Source of the DNA: Vreelandella zhanjiangensis DSM 21076
Lineage (GTDB): Bacteria > Pseudomonadota > Gammaproteobacteria > Pseudomonadales > Halomonadaceae
Reading direction: 5' to 3'
Assembly: GCF_000377665.1 (NCBI RefSeq)
Contig: NZ_KB898657.1
Coordinates: 1 to 57,207 of the forward strand
Length of the DNA: 57,207 bases
The notes under the pieces were generated by a model that did no database searches, was not told the DNA's origin, and saw only the letters and a program-made list of their open reading frames with translations. Shown here in pieces: positions 47,584 through 56,913 of the stretch. The stretch's first letter is position 1. Each line of letters starts with the position of its first letter. A program made the position numbers and the translations under genes.

Positions 47584-48306
47584 ATGGCTTGTGTCGTAAT
47601 CGTTAAAACCGGCGATGCGTTTCCTAATGTCGTCGAACAGCACGGTGATTTTGAAACGCTCTTTGAAAAACAGCTACACGATACGCTACCTGAACCGCTG
47701 ACACTTCACGTGTGGGATGCCAAGCGAGACCCCACGCCCGTGCCGCTGGAACAGCTGGCAGGCATCATGATTACCGGCTCACACAGTATGGTTAGCGATA
47801 AAGAGCCTTGGAGTGAACGGTTAAAACCCTGGCTGCAGGATGCCCTTGAAGCAGATATACCCATGCTGGGAGTATGTTATGGCCATCAGCTGATGGCGGC
47901 GGCCTTAGGGGGTACTAGCGACTATCACCCCAATGGGCGCGAGCTGGGTACCCATAGCGTTGCTCTGACGAATGCCGGTCGTAACGACCCGCTGTTTGGT
48001 CAGCTACCCGAGCACTTCAAGGCCCATCTGACCCATGCTCAGTCCGTGTTATCGCTGCCCGAAGGTACCGAAGTGTTAGCCTGCAATTCACATGACGCGC
48101 ATCAGGCGTTGCGCTACGGCCCACGCCAGTGGAGCGTTCAGTTCCACCCAGAGTTCACGATGCCCGTGATGCGCGCTTATATAGACGCCCAGCGTGGAAT
48201 ATTAATTGATCAAGAAAAAGACCCTGAGGCAATTGCCGCTCAGGTGGTCGAAACGCCGGACGCGACGAGCCTGTTAAAACGTTTTGTAGCGCTTCTAGCG
48301 TCATAA
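47584..48306 (+). CDS. Class I glutamine amidotransferase-like protein (GMP-synthase-type domain)
   Basis: A 240-residue free-standing GATase domain. The nucleophile sits in LGVCYGHQLMA and the His-Glu pair in VQFHPEFTM. Such stand-alone proteins often act as glutamine hydrolases for an unknown synthase or as gamma-glutamyl hydrolases. It is not adjacent to a synthase. It is the second class I GATase-fold gene in this 2-kb stretch. Confidence 0.85.
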   Translation: MACVVIVKTGDAFPNVVEQHGDFETLFEKQLHDTLPEPLTLHVWDAKRDPTPVPLEQLAGIMITGSHSMVSDKEPWSERLKPWLQDALEADIPMLGVCYGHQLMAAALGGTSDYHPNGRELGTHSVALTNAGRNDPLFGQLPEHFKAHLTHAQSVLSLPEGTEVLACNSHDAHQALRYGPRQWSVQFHPEFTMPVMRAYIDAQRGILIDQEKDPEAIAAQVVETPDATSLLKRFVALLAS

Positions 48307-48341
48307 CGTCTTACCGTTTAGCCGGTTTAAATTTAGACAGC

Positions 48342-49052
48342 TTAAAACAGGGAATCCTGAAGCTGTTTTGCACGCTGACCACGTCGCGAGGCGAGCCTAT
48401 CTGCCAGGCGAGTAGGCTCTGGCAGCTTGGTGTTCCCCAGACAACGCATTACCCAGTCAAGTGATGTTTCAAGGCTGATACGGTGCCCGGGTGAAACAAA
48501 CACCGGCTTTACCTTGGCCCGCGAGCGCAGCACGGCGCCGATCGTATCGTTACCTGCTCGCAGCGGCACCCAGTCCCCTCGCGCCTCCCCAACCTCAGCG
48601 TATTTTCCATACAGGCGTGATTTAGCGATTCCAATGGTGGGCAAATCCAGCCACAGGCCTAAATGCGCAGCAATACCCAATCGACGCGGATGGGCGATAC
48701 CCTGCCCGTCCACCATAATTAATTCAGGCATGATGCTGAGTTTTTCAAACGCCCCAAGCGCTGCCGGAATTTCCCGAAAGGAAAGCAACCCAGGCACATA
48801 GGGCATCCGCGTTGGCTCGCGATGAACGATCTGCTCAACGACGGTTAAGTCAGGTGCTGTTGCCGGATCCCATTTCAATAACACTACGGCCGCCCGCGTG
48901 GTCGCTCCATCGTCTTCAAAGCCAATATCCATTCCAGCAATATGTGTGACCGGGTCAATACGATCGGCAAGCTCCAACTGTTTAGCAAGCTGCTTTTGCA
49001 GCGCGATGGCGTCCTTAGGTAACAAATTCCACTCATGTAGCGGCGCGTTCAT
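48342..49052 (-). CDS. nfi: Endonuclease V
   Basis: A DNA repair enzyme that cuts near deaminated bases such as inosine. The 236-residue protein shows family blocks IAGMDIGF, with the metal-binding aspartate, YVPGLLSFREIPA, MVDGQGIAHPRRLGIAAHLG and PGHRISLETS. Length and order are standard. It lies alone on the minus strand between a GATase gene and a helicase. Confidence 0.93.
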   Translation of the reverse strand: MNAPLHEWNLLPKDAIALQKQLAKQLELADRIDPVTHIAGMDIGFEDDGATTRAAVVLLKWDPATAPDLTVVEQIVHREPTRMPYVPGLLSFREIPAALGAFEKLSIMPELIMVDGQGIAHPRRLGIAAHLGLWLDLPTIGIAKSRLYGKYAEVGEARGDWVPLRAGNDTIGAVLRSRAKVKPVFVSPGHRISLETSLDWVMRCLGNTKLPEPTRLADRLASRRGQRAKQLQDSLF

Positions 49053-49116
49053 TGTCGACTCCCTGTCGCGTGTATCCTTGATGTATTTCTACCTTCAACC
49101 TCTTTAAGCGTAGCAA

Positions 49117-49155
49117 AAAAATGCCCCCGCACCGTTTCCGGGCGAGGGCATTTTA
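49117..49155 (-). terminator. Terminator of the DEAD-box helicase gene
   Basis: On the minus strand AAAATGCCCTCGC pairs with GCGGGGGCATTTT, with an inner CCGGAAACGG loop, followed by TTTTTTT. It lies after the helicase stop at 49191. Confidence 0.88.
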
Positions 49156-49190
49156 GACGCGGCGTTGACCGCTAGCGACCGCTTAAGCGA

Positions 49191-50924
49191 TTACGCTTCG
49201 CGACGACGGACCGGCGCGTCACCATCGTCACGACGACGGCGCGGAGCGCGATCCGGCGCGCTGTCTTCACTGATTTCAAGCGGGCGACCGGCGACACGCG
49301 CACGGGCCATCTTGGTCAGGATAGTAGCGGGCAGACCGCTAGGTAACTCAACAACAGAGAAAGCGTTACGAATATCAATACGACCGATACGTGCGCCTTC
49401 AATACCGCCTTCATTGGCCAGCGCGCCTACCAGCTGGCCTGGCTTGACGCCATCTTTATGGCCAACGGATACACGATAGCGGGTCATGCCTTCGCTGGGT
49501 GTGCGAGCACGCTCACCACCACGTTCTGCACCACGCTCACGACGAGCACCCGGTTTGGCACTGCTACCGCCTTCACGCGGTGCACGCTCTTTACGCGGCG
49601 CCTGCAGACGACCGATCGGTGCTTCATCAGCACGCGCCATTGCACCAAATGCACAGGCCAGCACGATCGGGTCATGGCCTTCTGCCACCAGACGCTCAAC
49701 CAGTGCCAGCTGCTCTTCAGCACCTTTGGTCAATGCGGCAACCACACGGTGGTGGAAGACTTCGTCACGGTGAGCGCGAATAGCGGCTTCGTCAGGAAGC
49801 GGCATTTCGGTCATTTTCTGACCGGTTGCCTGCTCCATCCAGCCTACTTTACGGCCTTCACGGAAACCGGCAAACGTAATCGCGATACCGCTACGGCCAG
49901 CACGGCCGGTACGACCGATACGGTGCGTGTAGGCTTCTGCGTCTTGCGGCAGGTCGTAGTTGATAACGTGCGTAATGCGCGGCACGTCAAGACCACGAGC
50001 GGCAACGTCGGTTGCAATCAGCACGTCAACCTTGCCACGCTTCAAGCGTGTAATGGTGCGCTCACGCAGGCTCTGGTCAAGATCACCAGAAAGGCCTGCA
50101 GCGTTAACGCCACGTGCGGTTAACTGCTCAACCAGCGTAGTACACGCCGCACGGGTGCGAACGAACACAATCGCCGCATCAACCGCCTCGACTTCAAGAA
50201 TGCGAGACAGCGCTTCAAGCTTGGCACCGCCATCAACACGTACAATGCGCTGCTCAATGTTTTCGCCAGTCGTCGTGCGCGACTCAATCGCCACTTTTAC
50301 CGGGTCAACCAAATAGCGGTTAACAATACGTTCAATTTCAGTCGGCAGGGTTGCCGAGAAGAACACACGCTGAGCATCTTTCGGGGTATCGGCGACCACA
50401 CGTTTAACGTCGTCGATAAAGCCCATGCGCAGCATTTCATCAGCTTCGTCTAATACGAGGGCTGACAAACCATCCAGCTTCAAGCTGCCACGGTCCAGGT
50501 GATCGATAATACGGCCGGGGGTGCCAACGATGACCTGGGCACCGCGCTTCAGCGCGCCTAACTGCTCACGATACTCTTGACCACCACACAGTGTCGCAAC
50601 TTCAAGACCCTGCAGGTTTTGACCATACTTACTAAATGAGGCTGCAACCTGCTGAGCAAGCTCGCGGGTCGGAGCCATAACTAACACTTGTGGTTCGCGA
50701 CGTGTAAGTTCTAAACGCGACAATAATGGCAGTGCAAACGCAGCGGTCTTACCGGTACCCGTTTGTGCCTGGCCCAGCATATCGCGGCCTTCCAGCAGCG
50801 CAGGAATAGTTTGCGCCTGGATTGGCGAAGGGATTAGGTAGCCCTGTGCTTCAACAGCAGACAGAACGGCAGGCAATAGAGCCAGATCGCCGAAGCTCGG
50901 CGAGGCGACAGAAGTCGAGGTCAT
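49191..50924 (-). CDS. deaD: DEAD-box ATP-dependent RNA helicase, DeaD/CsdA type
   Basis: A 577-residue RNA helicase: Q-motif region at the start, Walker A AQTGTGKTAAFALP, PTRELAQQV, DEAD box VLDEADEMLRMGF, SAT and the C-terminal RecA motif HRIGRTGRAGR. A DbpA/CsdA-like RNA-binding domain lies near 470-545 (TRYRVSVGHKDGVKPGQLVGALANEG), after an R/E/G-rich linker. The arginine-rich tail ends the protein. Such helicases act in cold adaptation, ribosome assembly and mRNA decay. It has an unusually long upstream region (see next). Confidence 0.93.
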   Translation of the reverse strand: MTSTSVASPSFGDLALLPAVLSAVEAQGYLIPSPIQAQTIPALLEGRDMLGQAQTGTGKTAAFALPLLSRLELTRREPQVLVMAPTRELAQQVAASFSKYGQNLQGLEVATLCGGQEYREQLGALKRGAQVIVGTPGRIIDHLDRGSLKLDGLSALVLDEADEMLRMGFIDDVKRVVADTPKDAQRVFFSATLPTEIERIVNRYLVDPVKVAIESRTTTGENIEQRIVRVDGGAKLEALSRILEVEAVDAAIVFVRTRAACTTLVEQLTARGVNAAGLSGDLDQSLRERTITRLKRGKVDVLIATDVAARGLDVPRITHVINYDLPQDAEAYTHRIGRTGRAGRSGIAITFAGFREGRKVGWMEQATGQKMTEMPLPDEAAIRAHRDEVFHHRVVAALTKGAEEQLALVERLVAEGHDPIVLACAFGAMARADEAPIGRLQAPRKERAPREGGSSAKPGARRERGAERGGERARTPSEGMTRYRVSVGHKDGVKPGQLVGALANEGGIEGARIGRIDIRNAFSVVELPSGLPATILTKMARARVAGRPLEISEDSAPDRAPRRRRDDGDAPVRRREA

Positions 50925-51450
50925 TAATCACACCTTGGTAGGCCGGTCGTACCGGCAAAAAACATCATAAGCGTCTCTGACTCTGACATCGACGCGCCAC
51001 AAAAAGGCAGCATCGAAAAACAGGTTCCGTTAAACGGATAATGTCATCAGTGGAGTCGGAGACGCCGGTCGCACCTAGCATCCGGTTGGCAATACCGTCA
51101 TTACGGGCCAACCGCTGTGGCGACCTTCTGCGCCGATTTCACCCGTTTGGTGAAATGCTGGAGGCGCGCCATCTTCACAGCAATGAACATCTGCAGCTAT
51201 CGAGATGTTCCCGCAAGCCTTGCTACGTATCCAGATATAAAAACTACCCAGATGTAAAAACTACGTAGGCAAACGCTTATCGTCGTGATGGAGGGGTCAA
51301 CACATGCGAGGAGCGCGCATCCTAACACCGCAATAGACGAATGGCTAGTCTTTTTACTTTACCCAAATTAAACAACATTACTTGCACTTGTTTAAATATG
51401 GTCTAACTTAATAGGTGCCTTAACATGTTCAGCAATTCAAGGAGTGATAT
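50925..51450 (-). promoter_or_regulatory. Long deaD leader with inverted repeats
   Basis: 526 bases without a convincing gene. Within it GCGTCTCTGACTC (50971-50983) is nearly complementary to GAGTCGGAGACGC (51053-51065), and GCCGGT/ACCGGC form a small hairpin at 50942-50956. It probably holds the deaD promoter and a structured 5' leader, plus the promoter of the CsbD gene on the other strand. Cold-shock helicases often have long regulated leaders. No known ncRNA could be recognised. Confidence 0.5.
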
Positions 51451-51648
51451 ATGAACTGGGATCAAATCGAAGGCAAATGGACTGAAATGAAAGGTAAAGC
51501 CCGCGCTAGCTGGGGTGAATTTACCGATGATGACCTTGATCAGATTGGTGGTAAAAAGGATCAACTGGTTGGCAAGCTTCAGCAAAAGTACGGTCTTGAG
51601 CGCGAGCAGGCTGAAAAGCGTGCCGATGACTGGGCCAACGGTCTGTAA
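51451..51648 (+). CDS. CsbD-family stress protein (YjbJ-like)
   Basis: A 65-residue protein with the classical YjbJ/CsbD sequence pattern: MNWDQIEGKWTEMKGKARASW then GGKKDQLVGKLQQKYG and the tail EKRADDWANGL. A good ribosome-binding site (AAGGAG) precedes the ATG. It is abundant in stress in related bacteria; biochemical role unknown. Confidence 0.93.
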   Translation: MNWDQIEGKWTEMKGKARASWGEFTDDDLDQIGGKKDQLVGKLQQKYGLEREQAEKRADDWANGL

Positions 51649-51790
51649 TCACCAAAAAAACTCTAATCATTGATATCGTCATTAATGTTTGGTTAACCGA
51701 TTTACTAAGTACTGATGATTATAAGTATTGGTGATTAATAGGAATCCCCATCGGTACTTACTGATATTACTAGCGACATGGAGAGATGCT

Positions 51791-52273
51791 ATGCGTAAAT
51801 CAATGCTGACAACCGCTATCGGAACTGCACTATTAGGCAGCTTGGCGTTTGGTGCGCAAGCGTCCCAAGAGCCGCAAGGCATGTATTCCGCCGAAGACAT
51901 TCTTGATGCCGAGGTGTATTTTGCCAACGGTTCGGGCGATGAGATTGGCGAAGTTGAAAACATCTTGTTTGATGAAGAGATGCGTATTAACGCGCTAGTC
52001 ATTGAAAGCGGCGCGGTACTGGGCCTTGGCGGCCGGGAAATTGTAGTAGGCACCGATTACTTCTCGCTTGAAACGCACACCGAAAGTGATGGTGACACAG
52101 AGCATCGTATTATTCTTGATGCGACCGCCGAAGAAGTCGAAGGCTTCCCAGCCTACGACCGTGACTGGTGGGAACAAACCAAGGCTAATGCACGCGATGC
52201 CTGGGACACTACTCGGGATGGTGCACAAAGTGCTTGGCAGTCGACACGCGACGCCGTATCCAATAACGAGTAG
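51791..52273 (+). CDS. PRC-barrel domain periplasmic protein
   Basis: A 160-residue protein with a signal peptide (LTTAIGTALLGSLAFGAQA), then a PRC-barrel-like domain (DEIGEVENILFDEEMRINALVIESG, about residues 55-80), ending in an A/T/W-rich stretch (TKANARDAWDTTRDGAQSAWQ). ATG at 51791 with GGAGAG upstream is chosen over the frame opening at 51728. PRC-barrel proteins bind partner proteins or RNA; in the periplasm their function is unknown. Together with the CsbD gene it looks like a stress cluster. Confidence 0.83.
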   Translation: MRKSMLTTAIGTALLGSLAFGAQASQEPQGMYSAEDILDAEVYFANGSGDEIGEVENILFDEEMRINALVIESGAVLGLGGREIVVGTDYFSLETHTESDGDTEHRIILDATAEEVEGFPAYDRDWWEQTKANARDAWDTTRDGAQSAWQSTRDAVSNNE

Positions 52274-52304
52274 TACCGGTTTATTGGTTGATGAAGTTTA
52301 AAAT

Positions 52305-52336
52305 AAAAAGGGCTGCCTAACGGCAGCCCTTTTTTC
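52305..52336. terminator. Terminator after the PRC-barrel gene
   Basis: GGGCTGCC and GGCAGCCC pair around TAAC, with A-run before and T-run after. It can serve both convergent genes. Confidence 0.92.
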
Positions 52337-52373
52337 ATGGCATCATTCAGCAGATTTGCTGCTTGCTTTATCA

Positions 52374-53369
52374 CTATTGACTAATCCATATGCCCTGCCC
52401 CGGCAGCCGTTCACGATCATGGGGGCGCTCAAAATCAAGCATCGGCCCTGCAGGTACGATACGTGTTGGATTGATCGTATCGTGACTGTAATAGTAGTGA
52501 CGCTTTATATGATCCATATCGACCGTTTCGGCAACGCCCGGCCACTGATAAATCTCACGCACGTAGTTAGCCAAATTAGGGAAGTCTTCGATACGTTTGA
52601 AATTGCATTTGAAGTGGCCGTAATACACCGCATCAAAACGAATAAGCGTAGTGAACAGACGAATATCGGCTTCCGTTAGCCACTCACCCGCCAGGTAGCG
52701 CTGGGTATCCAGACGCTTTTCCATTCGACCTAACGCTTCAAACAGTGCGTTTACGTGCTTTTCATAAACGTCCTGCTCCGTGGCGAAGCCCGTTTTATAT
52801 ACGCCGTTATTAATATGGTCGTAAACATCGGCATTTACCGCGTCAATTGCTTCGCGTAAATCCTCTGGGTAGAAATCCAGACGATTATCAGTGAATTCAT
52901 TAAAAGCGCGATTAAAAATACGTAACAGATCCGCAGACTCATTATTGATGATGGCACTGCGCTGCTTATCCCACAGTACCGGCACCGTGACCCGGCCGGT
53001 ATAGGTAGGATTAGTCATGGTATATAGCTGGTAGTGGTAATCAACGCCGTTAACCGCATCGCCACTTGAGCCTTCATCCTGATGGTAGGTCCAGCCTTTA
53101 TCAAGCATCAGAGGACTTACGTGCGATACACCTACCAGAGGCTCAAGCCCTTTCAACTTGCGCATGATCAATACGCGATGTGCCCAGGGGCAGGCTAACG
53201 AAACGTATAGATGATAACGATCCTTTTCAGCAGGATAGCAAGCACCGTCGGTTTCTGGCTCAACGCCGACCCAATCGCGCAACTGAGCAGACTCACGAAC
53301 AAACTCGCCGCCACTCTTTTTAGTGTCATACCATTGATCTTGCCATTCGCCATTAACGAGCAGACCCAT
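52374..53369 (-). CDS. yqjG: Glutathionyl-hydroquinone reductase (YqjG/ECM4 type)
   Basis: A 331-residue omega-like glutathione transferase. The catalytic cysteine is in SLACPWAHRVLIMRKLKGL, and the C-terminal helical domain contains ADIRLFTTLIRFDAVYYGHFKCN, a hallmark of the group. It reduces glutathionyl-hydroquinones. A LysR-type regulator gene lies directly upstream on the same strand, possibly its controller. Confidence 0.92.
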   Translation of the reverse strand: MGLLVNGEWQDQWYDTKKSGGEFVRESAQLRDWVGVEPETDGACYPAEKDRYHLYVSLACPWAHRVLIMRKLKGLEPLVGVSHVSPLMLDKGWTYHQDEGSSGDAVNGVDYHYQLYTMTNPTYTGRVTVPVLWDKQRSAIINNESADLLRIFNRAFNEFTDNRLDFYPEDLREAIDAVNADVYDHINNGVYKTGFATEQDVYEKHVNALFEALGRMEKRLDTQRYLAGEWLTEADIRLFTTLIRFDAVYYGHFKCNFKRIEDFPNLANYVREIYQWPGVAETVDMDHIKRHYYYSHDTINPTRIVPAGPMLDFERPHDRERLPGQGIWISQ

Positions 53370-53470
53370 AAAGAATCTCCTGACAGGGTGATTAAAAGCC
53401 AGCTATAGGCCTAGTATTCATTAAGCATAACCCTGTCGAGCAGATGCTCAAGCGGATGTTTTAAGGCGCT

Positions 53471-54382
53471 TCATTCGAGAGAATCGAACCTTTCGGGGCA
53501 TAGCTCGCCAACGGCCTGCTTTAACGCGGTGGCCATCGCATGAGCCGCAGGTCCCGCGCGATCACGGTCACGAAAAATTATTTGAATAGGCACTTCACGG
53601 ATACTACCCGCGGTTAATGGCAGCGGCTTTAACTCGCCACGGCGAATATCATCTGCAATACGCGTTTCGGGCATCCAGGCAAACCCCAGGCCGCGTTTCA
53701 ACATATCAAGCGACGTGTTCAAGTGCCCTACCGTCCAGCGCTGCTCAGCTTTTAACCACCCAGCGTCGGTCGATTGGCGTAGCGCTGAATCGCGCACGAC
53801 AAGCTGGCGATACTGAGCCAGATCACGTAAATCAAGTGCTCTATCTAGCTGGTGTAGCGCATGCTCAGGATGCGCCACCGCGATAAAGCGTACGCTGACC
53901 AGCGGTTCGCCTAAAAAGCCTTGCGCCTCCATACCCGATATCACTAAATCGGCGCGCCCATCGTAAAGCATTTCCGTACCACCGTTGAGTACACTCTCGT
54001 GCAGCTGAACGCGTACCTGGGGATACATCTCGGAAAAGCGCTCCATGGCCTTGGCCTGTGCGGCGGCGGGAAAAACCTGGTCAATCGCCAACACGATTTC
54101 AGCTTCCAAGCCTTCCGCCAGCCGTGAGGCAACATCTTCAAGTGAAGCCGCACTTTCGATGAGCTGACGCGCACGGCGAAGCAACAACTCCCCCGCTTCG
54201 GTTAAACGAACCTGACGCCCAATGGGCTCAAGCACCTGAACACCTAACTGCTCCTCAAGCTTATGAACCGCATGATTCAGAGTAGAGGGACTTTTATGTA
54301 CAACCTCTGCCGCACGCGCAAATCCACCATGATCAACGACGGCTGCCAGCATTTTCCATTGTGCAAGTGTCACCCGGGACAT
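53471..54382 (-). CDS. LysR-family transcriptional regulator
   Basis: A 303-residue regulator with the N-terminal winged helix-turn-helix (ARAAEVVHKSPSTLNHAVHKLEEQLG, about residues 22-47) and a C-terminal periplasmic-binding-protein-like effector domain. ATG at 54380-54382 is used (GAGGGAG upstream); the frame continues to 54469 without homology. Its target is unknown, possibly the neighbouring quinone reductase gene. Confidence 0.9.
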   Translation of the reverse strand: MSRVTLAQWKMLAAVVDHGGFARAAEVVHKSPSTLNHAVHKLEEQLGVQVLEPIGRQVRLTEAGELLLRRARQLIESAASLEDVASRLAEGLEAEIVLAIDQVFPAAAQAKAMERFSEMYPQVRVQLHESVLNGGTEMLYDGRADLVISGMEAQGFLGEPLVSVRFIAVAHPEHALHQLDRALDLRDLAQYRQLVVRDSALRQSTDAGWLKAEQRWTVGHLNTSLDMLKRGLGFAWMPETRIADDIRRGELKPLPLTAGSIREVPIQIIFRDRDRAGPAAHAMATALKQAVGELCPERFDSLE

Positions 54383-55197
54383 TTCGACTCCCTCGATACT
54401 AAATCGCGAAACCATCCGCTTAATATTCGAAAAACCATGCCTAGAATGCCAGTAATCATAAATAAGCACTGCTAATTTAGAATTTATTCAGCAAAATTAA
54501 TGCTCAATAAGACTTAAGCATATTGTTACAAGCAACCTCGCGTCTTCGGGGGTATGAGGCAGCCTTAGTAAGCCTTGATTGCCCACTGTGCGCGTTCACT
54601 CTCTCACTTCAATCGCCCTGAGCGCTTGATAGGCCATCATATTGGCCCCATTAATAACCATCAGTCTGAACGCTTCAGAGCGTAAACTGCCTCAAAAACC
54701 TCTCGGTTAACTTTTTGTTACAAAAAAAATGCTTTTAAGCTGTGCGTTCTACGTCCGATATGATGCAGGTTAGCTTCAGACTAATTTTCCCAAGGGTCAA
54801 GAAATCAGTTAATTATTTTTAGAACTTATTTAATTTATTGATTTTTAATAAAAAATAATTGAAATTTGAGCTAACACATATATTTCTATGATGAATAAAC
54901 GTTATACAACCTTTACATCGAGATGTGCTTGTCTATGCTTAAGTCATTAATTAGCACTTGTTTAAGCTTGGCAAAGGTAGCAGAGTAAGTGCTTCGAAAC
55001 GAATATGGCAGCTACTCGTTTACCTTTGTTAGCAAACAGTGTTCAAAAATCTTAAGGTTAGTTAGCTATTTCTGCTTTTTAGCAGAAGTATCTTTTATGT
55101 ATAGATATACAGTCTATGAACCCCCTCACTCATGGGGTATGGTTCCGTCTACTTTCATGTTACTTTTTTGATCACGAACTTGGCGGCCTATTTACCC
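54383..55197. other. AT-rich intergenic region before the M23 peptidase gene
   Basis: About 815 bases without a convincing gene, with several A/T-rich stretches, most marked at about 54800-54880. It should hold the promoter of the peptidase gene and the LysR gene promoter. A short open frame at 54989-55171 lacks coding features. No terminator, ncRNA family or repeat could be recognised. Confidence 0.55.
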
Positions 55198-56871
55198 ATG
55201 TTGCGAATCCTCCATTCGCTGCCCCGCACGCATAAATTATTACTGTTACCTGTGGCGACGATGGTCACAGTGCTGGGCGCACAAAAGTTAATCACTACGT
55301 ATCAAGATTTGAACCAACCTCATACTCCACTGGAAAGCGTTTTAGTGCCGCTTCCCAGCGATTCTGCGCCGGGCATTCCTTCCCTTCATCAAGAACGAAC
55401 GCCTGTCGCGGATGCCATCAACCGGGCCACCCGCGCGATTGATGCTACCCGCGAACATATTCCGTTAAGCGATTTAGCCGTTAAAGAGATTGTTGATCTC
55501 GACGTTATTTCAAGTGCAGAGGCCTCTTTAGCGGATCATCATTCGTCCAGCCCCCCTGCCTTACACAACAGCCCTATCGATAACGGCGCACTGCATATGG
55601 CCATTGTTGTGGGTACGCTGACAAGCGGCATGCTCGATATCGACCCCAGCTCTTCTGTCGAAATCGCCGATGCCACTTCGTATGAAGATTACGGAATCGA
55701 TCTGTTTGACGACGTCTCGTTCCTGGAGCTAGAACTTGCTGCGGAAGAGCCGTTTGTACCGGAATGGAAAACACATATTGTTGAATCCGGTGAAACCTTT
55801 GCCGTGCTGGCGCAAAATGAGCTGGGCTTAGGTTATAGCGAAGTATTAACTCTGCTTGATGATTTGCCCGAACCGCGAATGCTGACTAATTGGCGGGCAG
55901 GCCATAGTTTCGACTATATGCTCGACGAGAACGGTCGCCTGTTATCGCTTCGCATGATGAAAAACACCCGCGACGGGGTGCTGGTCGAAAGCGAAGACAG
56001 CCAGTTTGCCGTGACTGCCATCGAGCGCCAGGGCGAGCCGGTTCAGCGCCTATATGCAGGTAGCGTTAGCGGTAGTTTTGCTCGCTCCGCTCAAGCCACT
56101 GGTTTAAGCAGCGGCTCAGTCACCGAGCTGACCAAGTTGTTGGAGAAGAAACTGGATTTCCGTCGTGACAGCCGCCGGGGCGATCAATTCCAGGTGCTGG
56201 TCGAATCCGACATGATTGAAGGCGAAGCTCTCGATTCACGCGTTCTGGCGGTGAAATACAACGGCGAGCGCATGGACCTGACCGTAGTACGCAATGCCAC
56301 CGACAACCACTTCTATACACCTGATGGCAATAGCCTCGACCCCTCGTTTGCGCGCTACCCGTTTGAGGGCAGCTACCGTATGAGCTCGGGCTTCAACCCT
56401 CAGCGTAAGCATCCGGTCACCGGCCGCATCAGCCCACATAACGGTACCGATTTTGCCATGCCGATTGGTACCTCCGTCATTGCTCCGGCCAACGGCCGCG
56501 TCGAGCGGGTGGCCAATCACCCGGCTGCCGGGCGCTACATCGTTGTACGCCACGATAACGGCTACCGCACGCGCTACCTGCACCTTTCCCAGCCGCTGGT
56601 TAGCCAGGGCGATCGGGTGACCATGGGCGAGCGTATCGCGCTTTCGGGTAACACAGGCCGCAGCACGGGCCCTCACCTGCATTATGAAGTCATCGTTAAC
56701 AACTCTCCGGTGAATGCAATGTCAGTGGAGTTGCCTGAAAACATGGGGCTAAGTGGCGATACGCTGATTGCTTTCCAGGCCCAGGCTGAACCAATGCTTG
56801 CGGCGCTTGAAAGCGGCCAAACCGGTACCATCAGCGTTGCAGGCTACCAGCCAGGGCAAGACACTGATTGA
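55198..56871 (+). CDS. M23-family peptidoglycan DD-endopeptidase (MepM-like)
   Basis: A 557-residue cell-wall hydrolase: one N-terminal membrane anchor (HKLLLLPVATMVTVLGAQ), a LysM/OapA-like region around 190-260 (HIVESGETFAVLAQNELGLG), and the C-terminal lysostaphin-like domain with zinc ligands in GTDFAMPIGTSVIAPANG and HLHYEVIVN (H-x-H). It cleaves peptide cross-links to allow wall growth. ATG at 55198 (MLRILHSLPRTHK) is chosen, since it starts like MepM relatives; the frame opens at 55132. Confidence 0.88.
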   Translation: MLRILHSLPRTHKLLLLPVATMVTVLGAQKLITTYQDLNQPHTPLESVLVPLPSDSAPGIPSLHQERTPVADAINRATRAIDATREHIPLSDLAVKEIVDLDVISSAEASLADHHSSSPPALHNSPIDNGALHMAIVVGTLTSGMLDIDPSSSVEIADATSYEDYGIDLFDDVSFLELELAAEEPFVPEWKTHIVESGETFAVLAQNELGLGYSEVLTLLDDLPEPRMLTNWRAGHSFDYMLDENGRLLSLRMMKNTRDGVLVESEDSQFAVTAIERQGEPVQRLYAGSVSGSFARSAQATGLSSGSVTELTKLLEKKLDFRRDSRRGDQFQVLVESDMIEGEALDSRVLAVKYNGERMDLTVVRNATDNHFYTPDGNSLDPSFARYPFEGSYRMSSGFNPQRKHPVTGRISPHNGTDFAMPIGTSVIAPANGRVERVANHPAAGRYIVVRHDNGYRTRYLHLSQPLVSQGDRVTMGERIALSGNTGRSTGPHLHYEVIVNNSPVNAMSVELPENMGLSGDTLIAFQAQAEPMLAALESGQTGTISVAGYQPGQDTD

Positions 56872-56913
56872 CCTGCAGCCCGCTTAAGCTACACGCGTAA
56901 ACGCCGCCCAAAT

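Noticed and set aside
49458..50123. 221-aa plus-strand frame opposite deaD
   Set aside because: Threonine- and cysteine-rich shadow of the helicase frame, without coding features.
54989..55171. 60-aa frame before the M23 peptidase
   Set aside because: AT-rich intergenic sequence with no clear ribosome-binding site; overlaps the upstream part of the peptidase frame.
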